The notes below the pieces were generated by a model that was not told the DNA's origin, ran no database searches, and saw nothing but the letters and a program-made list of their open reading frames with translations. The translations under genes were made by a program, and so were the position numbers. This document shows, piece after piece, positions 1 through 7,030 of a stretch of 64,000 nucleotides of DNA; position 1 is the stretch's first letter, and each line of letters opens with the position of its first letter. The stretch spans positions 1 to 64,000 of the forward strand of contig CAZJYI010000022.1 of assembly GCA_964550025.1 (NCBI GenBank), in the 5' to 3' direction. This DNA is from CAZJYI01 sp964550025 (lineage in GTDB: Bacteria > Verrucomicrobiota > Kiritimatiellia > UBA8416 > CAYOBW01).

Positions 1-1321
1 CGTTGAGCTCGTACTCGAGCAGAAGTACCTTCTCCGTCCACTTCGCCGGGTCCTTCCCGGCAAACTCGTTGGACATCTTGAAAGCGTACCTCTTGTCAGC
101 CGCCATCCGCTGCAGTTTTTCACGGATGTCGACCTGTTGGTCCGGCTTTGCGGGAATGCCATACAGGGCTTTCTTTATCCGAATCTCGACCTTCTCGTTC
201 TCAGCCACCCGAATGGCGGTCGCCCCGGAATCCCGGCTCAGATTCGTCACCTTCGCGGGAACGATGGTCTCGATGACACGGTTGCGCTGAACCATCTCCG
301 AGGAGACAATGGTCTCCGCAACCTTGGCCGGTTTCGCCTTGGGCCAGCTGCTGTCATCAAAACCGGCGTCGGCCCAGTCGGGTTGGTCCTCGCTTCCGGT
401 GTGCACCTCGCCGCCAAAATTGCCCCAACGCCACCCCCCTCGATAGGCCATGGAACTGGCCTTGGCGCGCCATGTCTCGTCGGTGACGAGGGTTGTCGTC
501 TTCCCTTCGGCATCCAGCATCTCCAACTGTGCCCGCACGGCGGGTTCCAGCTTCACGCCGGCACCGCCGCGGCTCCAGCCGCTTCCCAACCAGAAACCGA
601 TCGCGTTCTTGCCGCGCTTCAGATGCTTCGTCACATCGTAGGTGATGCAGAAGGTGCGCTTGTTGAACTGGCCCACATGCGGCGCGAACTCATCGACCCC
701 AACCCGCCTGCCGTTGATGAAGAGCTGGAAGTACCCGATGGCATTGCAGTAGATGGTGGCCCTGGCCGGGACGGCATCGAGTGCCACCGCTTGCCGCAGC
801 CAGGGGGAACTCGTGTCGTCCGTGATCCACTCCGCCTGCCAGTCGCTGTCGCATGCCAGCCCCGCATAGGTCCACACGGCAGGTTCACTCCAGGCCGATG
901 CCTTGTCGTTCTCATCCCCTCCGTCACCAAGGCTATGGAGGGCAGGCCAGATGCGCACGGCCCAATAGCATGGCATACCTCGCTTGATTTCCTTGCCGCC
1001 ATAGGTGATGAAGCGACTCGCATCAGACACAACCTTGCCGGTGTCCCAGAGATCCGCCTTCCCGCTCTCGAGTGAGCCCGGCGTCGTGGCACACAGCAAC
1101 TGGTAGGCGCCCTGTGCCGCTCCCTGTTCGCTCGATACCATGCGCCAGGAGAACCGGGGCGTGGCGGTCTCGATGCCCGAGGGGTCGACCAAGTCCTCAC
1201 AGCGCAGGTCTGCGACTGAGAATGGTACCGAAGGGACAGACGAAGTGCCCGCCGGAACCGGATAAATGCCCGACAGCAAGAATGTACTCATAATGACCCA
1301 CACACAGATGTTCTTCTTCAT
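1..1321 (-). CDS. Alpha-L-rhamnosidase (GH78-type), N-terminal part; gene runs off the left edge
   Basis: The reverse frame is open from an ATG at 1321 to the left edge (440 codons), so the 3' end is missing. The product starts MKKNICVWVIMSTFLLSGI, a signal peptide, so it is exported. Residues about 30-140 carry the fibronectin-like module that opens bacterial alpha-L-rhamnosidases (PRFSWRM, AYQLL, LWDTGKV). Residues about 160-290 match the Bac_rhamnosid_N jelly roll (FINGRRVGVDEFAPHVGQF, then GKNAIGFWLGSGW). The catalytic (alpha/alpha)6 barrel would lie outside the window, so activity cannot be judged here. The family removes terminal alpha-L-rhamnose. It begins 36 bp after the HzsA-like gene with a GAGG about 9 nt before the ATG and is probably co-transcribed. 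Visible: the two N-terminal modules. Inferred: that the missing part is an intact GH78 barrel. Confidence 0.85.
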   Translation of the reverse strand, partial: MKKNICVWVIMSTFLLSGIYPVPAGTSSVPSVPFSVADLRCEDLVDPSGIETATPRFSWRMVSSEQGAAQGAYQLLCATTPGSLESGKADLWDTGKVVSDASRFITYGGKEIKRGMPCYWAVRIWPALHSLGDGGDENDKASAWSEPAVWTYAGLACDSDWQAEWITDDTSSPWLRQAVALDAVPARATIYCNAIGYFQLFINGRRVGVDEFAPHVGQFNKRTFCITYDVTKHLKRGKNAIGFWLGSGWSRGGAGVKLEPAVRAQLEMLDAEGKTTTLVTDETWRAKASSMAYRGGWRWGNFGGEVHTGSEDQPDWADAGFDDSSWPKAKPAKVAETIVSSEMVQRNRVIETIVPAKVTNLSRDSGATAIRVAENEKVEIRIKKALYGIPAKPDQQVDIREKLQRMAADKRYAFKMSNEFAGKDPAKWTEKVLLLEYELN

Positions 1322-1357
1322 GCGATTAGCCTCAACTTTGCGATTCAACACGGAAAC

Positions 1358-3655
1358 CTACTTGCGCGATGCACTCCCACTCTCGGTCGCCTTCCAGAAA
1401 GAAACCGGTGGCGTTGTGCTGATCGCCTGCTCGAAAGATACGTTGGGGCGAAACCCCGGCTTGCCACGATGCTTCACATGCCGCTGTCCCCAGTAGGAAC
1501 CGTAAAACTGGCAATTGGCATCGAGCCATGTGCTGATCTTAAGCCGCTCTGCTCTCGACAGGTTCACGTCCTTATGCTTCTCGGCGAGCTTGGCAACACG
1601 TTCCGCGAGGGCTTTGTGCGGTAACCGGACGTTGCCCCTTGAGAGCATGGCCATCAACGGGGAACTGCCGGAAAAGACGGTCCCGGACGGAAGGTAGCCG
1701 ACCGATTCCTTGAGACCTTCCTTCAACACAGGTGTGTGCCGCGTGGCGACCTTGGCCAGCAACGACTCATAAGAGACACTGAACAACCCGGTCGGGGTCC
1801 CGCTCAGATTGACGCCGCCCGACTTCTTCTCGGCGTTGTGGCACTTGAGGCAGTGCTTGTCGAGTACGGGCTGGACGTCGGCAGGATAGTGGAGTGTCCG
1901 GCAGGCCGTCTCATCGCCCGGTTGCGGCGCAGGGACAGACGGTGGCCGCTGCATCGCCATCACCGTGGTCTTCATCGGCGTTGTCGGCGCGCTACCGGCC
2001 GGTTCATGGCAACCAATGCACGAGCGCGTTTCGCCCGGACGGTAGTTGACGTACGTGCGCTCGGTCTGCACCGCCAGGTAGTCCCTGTCGAGCACCTGCA
2101 AGTAGATGTTGCGGTCGGCCGGCACGACAAAATGCGCCGACCCGTCATCCTCAACCGGCACGATGCCGTGCAAGACCTTCAACCCCAGCACGGTCCGGTT
2201 CGAAAGGACCACGTGCGCCTTGCCGAAGCGGTCCGATCCGTCGCGGCGCCGGGCGGACCAGGGCCGCGGCACCTGTTCCAGGATCCGGATGGCCTTGATG
2301 GTTCCTCGCTCCACGTCTTGGAGCCCGTGATAGACATCCGTTACCACGCAAACCGCCTGTTCCAGCTTCGCCAGTGTGGCATCGACAGGCGTGTTGACAA
2401 CCGGCGGTTTGGTCCGGGGGCGCAATGGGCACGGTTGCCAACAGGAAAAGGTCGGATCGTTGTGCACGAGCCGCACCCGGCCGTCTTCGCGGAGAAGGTA
2501 CAGACCATACGCGCTCGGATGGTCCCACTTCGGCCCCGCCGGCTTGTGCGCGACCAGGAAGATATCGTGAGATAGCGGATACGGGTCCTTGAACAACGCC
2601 CCGCGCCCGTGCGGGTCCTGTCTCCACTCGCCGGACGGCTGAAGATACCAGTATCCCTTCTCGGTCCGAATATCGACCTGCGGCGTCATGTAGGTCATGG
2701 GGTCGCGGGTGCGAATGTCTTTGCTGGTGTCCACCCGGATCACGGTGCCGATGGAGTTGGGAAAACAGTGCGGTGTGCCCAGGAATACGTATTCGCTGGG
2801 TTTGCCGGGAATCGGCCGGCCATAGATGAAGGTGGGCGGATACGAGATGTCGTTTCCGTAGATCTCAACGGAACCGCTGCCGTCCGGGTTCATTGCCCAC
2901 AAACACTTGGCACCGATGTGTCCCTTGTCGACATACTCCCAACGCGTATACAGAATGCGACCATCCGGCATCATACACGGCGACGATTCGCTCACGGCGC
3001 TATTGGTGAGTCTGCGCATGTTCTTGCCATCAGCATCCATGCGATACAGGACGGTGGTGGTGAACACGTCGTCGTTGTTGCACAGAATCCCGTATTGGCA
3101 ACGGGTGGAGACGAAGGCAATGCCGCCGTCCGGCAGATAGCACGGATGCATGTCGTCGGTACCGTGATGGTAATAGTGACCGTACCGGGATTTCCCATAC
3201 TTCTTGACGAGCTCGGCTTCGTCCTTCGTTGGGAACGTGAGCTGCCGTATCTCGCTGTCCTTCGCACGGCGTCCCGTAGCGGGATCGATGCGCACCTCAA
3301 AGATGCGATAGCCTTCCCTGGCCGATTTCTTCCAACCGAACACGATTCGCGAGGCGTCAAAGGAGAGACCAAACCGACCGAACCACCCGTCTTTGAACTC
3401 GGGCACCAGTTCGCTCACCGTGCCGTCCGTGAGATCCAGCACACACACGTTCCCCCCCGGCTTCGACCGGTCGTTTACGTGGTCGGTATAGTAGTGATCC
3501 GCCGTACACGTATTACGCCTGACGAAAACGATTCTCTCAACCCCATGCGCGTCCCATGGCTCCTGCGAGGCGGCTGCCGCGGACTGCAGTGTCATCAGGG
3601 CGACGCCCGCGATGGCGACCACGTGCAAGACACGAAGTGTCTCAGTGTTCTTCAT
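1358..3655 (-). CDS. HzsA-like secreted dihaem protein with TolB/PD40-type propeller
   Basis: A 765-residue protein with a signal peptide ending near SAAAAS. Residues about 35-500 form a propeller with TolB/PD40-like blades (SSPCMMPDGRILYTRWEY, HPCYLPDGGIAFVSTR). Two c-type haem motifs follow: CIGCH at 546-550 and CLKCH at 602-606. The order (propeller, conserved middle region, CxxCH near YRPGETRSCIGCHEP, then a C-terminal haem domain) resembles the alpha subunit of hydrazine synthase and the wider HzsA-related family common in PVC genomes. Anammox activity is not implied: no beta or gamma subunit is seen and the neighbours are glycan genes. A redox or electron-transfer role in the periplasm or at the surface is the most that can be inferred. 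GGAGGG lies just before the ATG. It sits between the symporter and the rhamnosidase, with repeat element R1 upstream. Confidence 0.8.
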   Translation of the reverse strand: MKNTETLRVLHVVAIAGVALMTLQSAAAASQEPWDAHGVERIVFVRRNTCTADHYYTDHVNDRSKPGGNVCVLDLTDGTVSELVPEFKDGWFGRFGLSFDASRIVFGWKKSAREGYRIFEVRIDPATGRRAKDSEIRQLTFPTKDEAELVKKYGKSRYGHYYHHGTDDMHPCYLPDGGIAFVSTRCQYGILCNNDDVFTTTVLYRMDADGKNMRRLTNSAVSESSPCMMPDGRILYTRWEYVDKGHIGAKCLWAMNPDGSGSVEIYGNDISYPPTFIYGRPIPGKPSEYVFLGTPHCFPNSIGTVIRVDTSKDIRTRDPMTYMTPQVDIRTEKGYWYLQPSGEWRQDPHGRGALFKDPYPLSHDIFLVAHKPAGPKWDHPSAYGLYLLREDGRVRLVHNDPTFSCWQPCPLRPRTKPPVVNTPVDATLAKLEQAVCVVTDVYHGLQDVERGTIKAIRILEQVPRPWSARRRDGSDRFGKAHVVLSNRTVLGLKVLHGIVPVEDDGSAHFVVPADRNIYLQVLDRDYLAVQTERTYVNYRPGETRSCIGCHEPAGSAPTTPMKTTVMAMQRPPSVPAPQPGDETACRTLHYPADVQPVLDKHCLKCHNAEKKSGGVNLSGTPTGLFSVSYESLLAKVATRHTPVLKEGLKESVGYLPSGTVFSGSSPLMAMLSRGNVRLPHKALAERVAKLAEKHKDVNLSRAERLKISTWLDANCQFYGSYWGQRHVKHRGKPGFRPNVSFEQAISTTPPVSFWKATESGSASRK

Positions 3656-3674
3656 TGGCGCCCTCCGTCTTTCT

Positions 3675-3773
3675 GGACCAGCGACTTGCGACTAGCGACG
3701 CGCGGATTTCCTCCCAAGTCGAAGCGTCGCGGGTCCCTCCCCCCGCTAGTCGCGAGTCGCAAGTCGCTAGTCC
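3675..3773. repeat. Inverted-repeat element R1 (GGAC family)
   Basis: The left arm (3675-3705) begins GGACCAGCGACTTGCGACTA and the right arm (3743-3773) ends CAAGTCGCTAGTCC, its near-complement. Each arm is built from degenerate copies of the word GCGACTxGCGACTA. About 37 bp separate the arms. The right arm is followed by AAAACAAC, which recurs beside R2 and R4 and marks the element edge. It lies between the HzsA-like and symporter genes. As RNA it would fold into a long hairpin. There is no coding capacity. Confidence 0.9.
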
Positions 3774-3803
3774 AAAACAACATCCCACATCCCGCATCCC
3801 ACA

Positions 3804-5933
3804 TCACCCCCCAATCGAAATCACGCCCACCAGCAACAGTATCACACCAATCGCCGCGGCGCATGAAATCAGGAACCCGACGGTATCCGTCCGGTTCCAC
3901 TTGTTGAACTCCCAGTCCGAACAGGGCCCGAACAGGTTGCGGTCGTCAAAACGGCGCGGATCGGCATACGACAATTCGAGTTGGCGCGCATCCTCCTCGG
4001 GGTCGCTTTCAACCGGGGTCTTCATCTTCACGAAAAAGCGGTCGAGCACCGCCTTGTCGTCGCGCCGCGTAAGAAGCGAAACGAAAACCAGGATCAGGAA
4101 CGGGACGATTGTACGGATCAGGATGCGAATCGTCTCGTTCAGCGCGTACGGGTTCTTGCCAAGGTCACAGCCTATCTTGTCAAGCAGAACCAGTTCCAGG
4201 CTCAACATCCCGCTGCCCTGCTTCTGGCCGTCACCATTTACCTTGACGCCCTTTGTCCAGAAGATCGACTTGCTGGCCTGCGTGTAGGTTCGCGAGTAGG
4301 TGTCGCCCAGCTTGAGCTCTGCCGCGCGTTCCTCGACATCCATCTGCGTCGCCGTGTATTCGCGCGTGATCTCGTGCGCCTCCGTCATCTTCAAGAGCGC
4401 CTCGTTTGTCCGCAGCGACGGCACGAGGTTGGGCAGCGTCATCGGCAGCAGGAAGAAGATCACCATCGTCACGACCATCGAGCACCAGGCGGCGGGACGC
4501 GTCGCGCGCCGCCATTTCATTCCGACCCAGAACGCCGCCGCGACCATCACGTTCAGTTCCCACCAGAACTTGAGCTGCTGGAGGATGGTGTCGAACTGCG
4601 TGGCAATCAAGGCCCCCCCGATCACCACCAGGGCGCCGGCTACGCGACCCACGGTTACGTAGTGATGCTCCGACTTCCCTTTGATCAGCGGCCGGTAGAT
4701 ATTGTGCGTGAGCAGACTCGACGCGGTGATCATCATGCAATCGGCTGTACTCATCAGCGCCGCCATCAGGCAGGCAATCATCAGTCCGACCAGCCCGATG
4801 TTCAGCGGCCCGAGCAGGTCGAGCGTCGCATAGCCCCACACGAGATCGGGATTGTTCACCTTGCCGTGGTAGAGCACCACGGCCAGCAGGGCGAAGAACC
4901 CCCACAGCACGGTGCAGACGCGCTTCATGTAACTGCCGGCGACGAAGCCGAACCGGCACTCGTATTCGCCCTTGGCCGAACCGTTGGCGATCAGCACGTT
5001 GGGCTGAATCACGACGTTGATCGTGATCATCAGCGTCAGGGCCGCGATGTAGTACCAGGTGAAATCCTGCGTCACCGGCGAGCCGAAAATCTCGAAGTAC
5101 GACTGCGGCAGCCGCGTGTGCATGGTCTCCATCGCGCCCATAAAACCTTCGCCGCCAAACCGGGCCGTGATCTTGGTCCAGGCAAACGGGAACAACATCA
5201 GCGTCAGGATAATGATGAAAATCCCCTGCAGCGTGTCGGTCAGGAATGCAGCCTCCAATCCGCCGGCCACGGCATAGAGCATCACAACGATGCACACCAC
5301 CCAGATCAGGACATCGGGGTTCAAGTGGAAGAACATCTTGCGCGGCTTCTCGATGCGCAGTTGCTCGAGCTCCGCACGCTCAGCCGCCGAGAGCGCATGG
5401 ATCTCCTTCGCTTCCAGCACATCCCAGCGCTGGGACTGCGCGTATTCCGCCTGTTCCGCCGCGCCGAGCTGCGCCGCCGCTTTCGGCGTCAGCGCCACCA
5501 CGGTCTTGGTCATCGCAGCGAAACCGACCGAGATGATGGTCATCATGCCGATCACGCCGATGACCGCGTAAAGGCCCGCCATCCGTTTCGAGCCGTAGCG
5601 TTCTTCGAAGAAATCCCCGAGCGAGATCAATCGCAGCCGGCGCATCCACGGCATCACCATCCAGTACATGGGCGTGGCGAAGAGATAGAGCAGCGAGCTC
5701 CACACTCCGGCGATTCCGTTGCTGAATGTGGTGGTCGTCACGCCCACTGCGTTGTCCGCCGACGTCCCCTGGCCGAAAGCGGCGAAGGTTTGGATGAACT
5801 TCCCGAACTTGCGCCCCGCGAGGAAATAGTCCGTCTGGTTCTTGATGCGCCGCGACGCCCAGACCCCGATCGCGATCACCACCGCGAAATAGCCGATGAT
5901 GACTGCAATATCGATTGCTGCTAAACCAAACAT
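3804..5933 (-). CDS. Sodium:solute symporter (SSS family)
   Basis: A 709-residue inner-membrane protein starting MFGLAAIDIAVIIGYFAVV. The N-terminal half has SSS signatures: TDYFLAGRKF at residues about 34-43, then FAAFGQGTSADNAVGVTTT, the equivalent of the family's sodium-binding region. Many hydrophobic segments follow (VLIWVVCIVVMLYAVAGGLEA, NIGLVGLMIACLMAALMSTAD). It is longer than a typical 500-residue SSS protein because of a hydrophilic loop near residues 165-205 and a C-terminal extension with further membrane segments (LIRTIVPFLILVFVSLLTRR, TVGFLISCAAAIGVILLLVGV). It should import a sugar or related solute with sodium; the substrate is unknown. Placement beside glycosidases suggests uptake of a released sugar or uronate (inference). 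R1 and R2 lie on either side. Confidence 0.92.
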   Translation of the reverse strand: MFGLAAIDIAVIIGYFAVVIAIGVWASRRIKNQTDYFLAGRKFGKFIQTFAAFGQGTSADNAVGVTTTTFSNGIAGVWSSLLYLFATPMYWMVMPWMRRLRLISLGDFFEERYGSKRMAGLYAVIGVIGMMTIISVGFAAMTKTVVALTPKAAAQLGAAEQAEYAQSQRWDVLEAKEIHALSAAERAELEQLRIEKPRKMFFHLNPDVLIWVVCIVVMLYAVAGGLEAAFLTDTLQGIFIIILTLMLFPFAWTKITARFGGEGFMGAMETMHTRLPQSYFEIFGSPVTQDFTWYYIAALTLMITINVVIQPNVLIANGSAKGEYECRFGFVAGSYMKRVCTVLWGFFALLAVVLYHGKVNNPDLVWGYATLDLLGPLNIGLVGLMIACLMAALMSTADCMMITASSLLTHNIYRPLIKGKSEHHYVTVGRVAGALVVIGGALIATQFDTILQQLKFWWELNVMVAAAFWVGMKWRRATRPAAWCSMVVTMVIFFLLPMTLPNLVPSLRTNEALLKMTEAHEITREYTATQMDVEERAAELKLGDTYSRTYTQASKSIFWTKGVKVNGDGQKQGSGMLSLELVLLDKIGCDLGKNPYALNETIRILIRTIVPFLILVFVSLLTRRDDKAVLDRFFVKMKTPVESDPEEDARQLELSYADPRRFDDRNLFGPCSDWEFNKWNRTDTVGFLISCAAAIGVILLLVGVISIGG

Positions 5934-5981
5934 GTGGATCTCCGTCTTTTTTCACCAACCGCCGTTGAGGCACGTCTTCTT

Positions 5982-6086
5982 GGACTAGCGACTCGCGACC
6001 AGCGACTAGCGATCTTCAGGACGCGCGACTTGCCGAGTCGGGGCGTCCCCGCAACTCGCTAGTCGCGCGTCGCTGGTCGCTGGTCC
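5982..6086. repeat. Inverted-repeat element R2 (GGAC family)
   Basis: The left arm starts GGACTAGCGACTCGCGACCA and the right arm ends GCGTCGCTGGTCGCTGGTCC, followed by AAAACAAAACAAC. The centre (about 6030-6062, TTGCCGAGTCGGGG then CAACTCGCTAGTCGCG) is nearly identical to the centre of R5, so R2 and R5 are close relatives, not chance palindromes. It lies between the symporter and the four-helix-bundle gene. Confidence 0.9.
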
Positions 6087-6120
6087 AAAACAAAACAACA
6101 ACCCGCCCCTTGCTTCGCCA

Positions 6121-6837
6121 TCACACGTTGCGACTCCCTCGACACTCGGGGTAGCCGGAACATCCCCAGAATTCCCCGTTCTGGGATCTGCGTTTACGCA
6201 TGGGCTTTCCGCATTCGGGGCAACCCGGCCCTTCCCCGTCCCGCGCCAGCACACGCGCCCGCGTCATCTTCTCTCTGATACCGCCTTTCTCAAGGAAAGA
6301 CGCCTCGAGGGACTGAAGCTGCTTACCCAACAGCGAAAGGGCGCGTTGCACCAGCACGATCAGTGTATTCACCACAACCACCGGGTCCTTGTGCTCAAGC
6401 CATGGATCGAACTCCCTCTTCTGAGTGAGGAGAAACGTCCAGTAGTCATGCAACACGTCATCCGTGTATTCGAAACGGTCGAGCGCTATCGCTGACAGCG
6501 CCTTGTGATCCTCCGAATGAATGCTCCAGGGCACCTCGCCGCGACTCACCAGGTAATCCTCCAGGTCGCCCAACAACTCCGCCAGGCTGGCTTTGGCGAC
6601 ATCGGTGAGCTTGATCTCCGTTTCGGCCGACGTCTTGGCCCGTTCGGATCCCTCAATGATATTCTGCTTGCCCGACCGAGAAGCACCCACCATTTGCCCC
6701 ACGGTCTTGCCAAGCGGGTCCTCTTTCCAATCGATAAAGCGCCCGCAGAAGCTCATCGTCCCAAGGTGGACGATGGCCGCAAAGTTGAACGAGTGAAGTT
6801 TCCGATACCCGCCGCTCCGATTGTAGATCTGGCTCAT
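6121..6837 (-). CDS. Four-helix-bundle (S23-like) protein with C-terminal topoisomerase-type zinc ribbon
   Basis: I start this at the ATG at 6837 (MSQIYNRSGGYRKLHSF) because GGAGGAAGCGGAAC precedes it with good spacing; a start at 6930 would add 31 residues with no ribosome site. The 238-residue product has a helical region (about 20-190) with the signature GASRSGKQNIIEGSERAKT typical of the four-helix-bundle family related to proteins encoded in 23S rRNA intervening sequences. It ends with a zinc ribbon (CPECGKPMRKR, then CSGYPEC) like the C4 fingers of type I topoisomerases. This matches the 'four helix bundle suffix domain' architecture. Function is unknown; a nucleic-acid role is inferred from the ribbon. 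A weak -10 (TATAGT, 6884-6889 on the reverse strand) lies upstream. It does not fit the glycan theme and is bracketed by R2 and R3. Confidence 0.85.
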   Translation of the reverse strand: MSQIYNRSGGYRKLHSFNFAAIVHLGTMSFCGRFIDWKEDPLGKTVGQMVGASRSGKQNIIEGSERAKTSAETEIKLTDVAKASLAELLGDLEDYLVSRGEVPWSIHSEDHKALSAIALDRFEYTDDVLHDYWTFLLTQKREFDPWLEHKDPVVVVNTLIVLVQRALSLLGKQLQSLEASFLEKGGIREKMTRARVLARDGEGPGCPECGKPMRKRRSQNGEFWGCSGYPECRGSRNV

Positions 6838-6948
6838 GTTCCGCTTCCTCCGTTGTAGCGAAGAGCGCCCTATCGCGCCCCCTACTATATAGAAGGCCGC
6901 GCGAACTGGTTTTTCCGGAAGAAACTGCAAGTTTCTCGCCCTCGTTCT

Positions 6949-7030
6949 GGACCAGCGACGCGCGGTGTCACTCGTCGCGAGTCAAAGCGTCCCCACCACC
7001 CGCTAGTCGCGCGTCGCTAGTCGCTAGTCC
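6949..7030. repeat. Inverted-repeat element R3 (GGAC family), overlapping a stop codon
   Basis: The left arm begins GGACCAGCGACGCGCGGTGT and the right arm ends CGCTAGTCGCTAGTCC at 7030. It is shorter than R1, R2, R4 and R5 (82 bp). Its right end overlaps the last codons of the upstream glycoside hydrolase gene: read on the reverse strand, TTGGACTAG supplies Leu-Asp-stop. It lies upstream of the four-helix-bundle gene. Confidence 0.88.

Noticed and set aside
137..1075. A 312-codon plus-strand frame at the left edge
   Set aside because: The opposite frame is open to the edge and encodes the rhamnosidase N-terminal modules with a signal peptide.
1358..3655. Genuine hydrazine synthase and anammox metabolism
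   Set aside because: Only an alpha-like protein is present, without beta/gamma subunits or hydrazine dehydrogenase; the context is glycan use.
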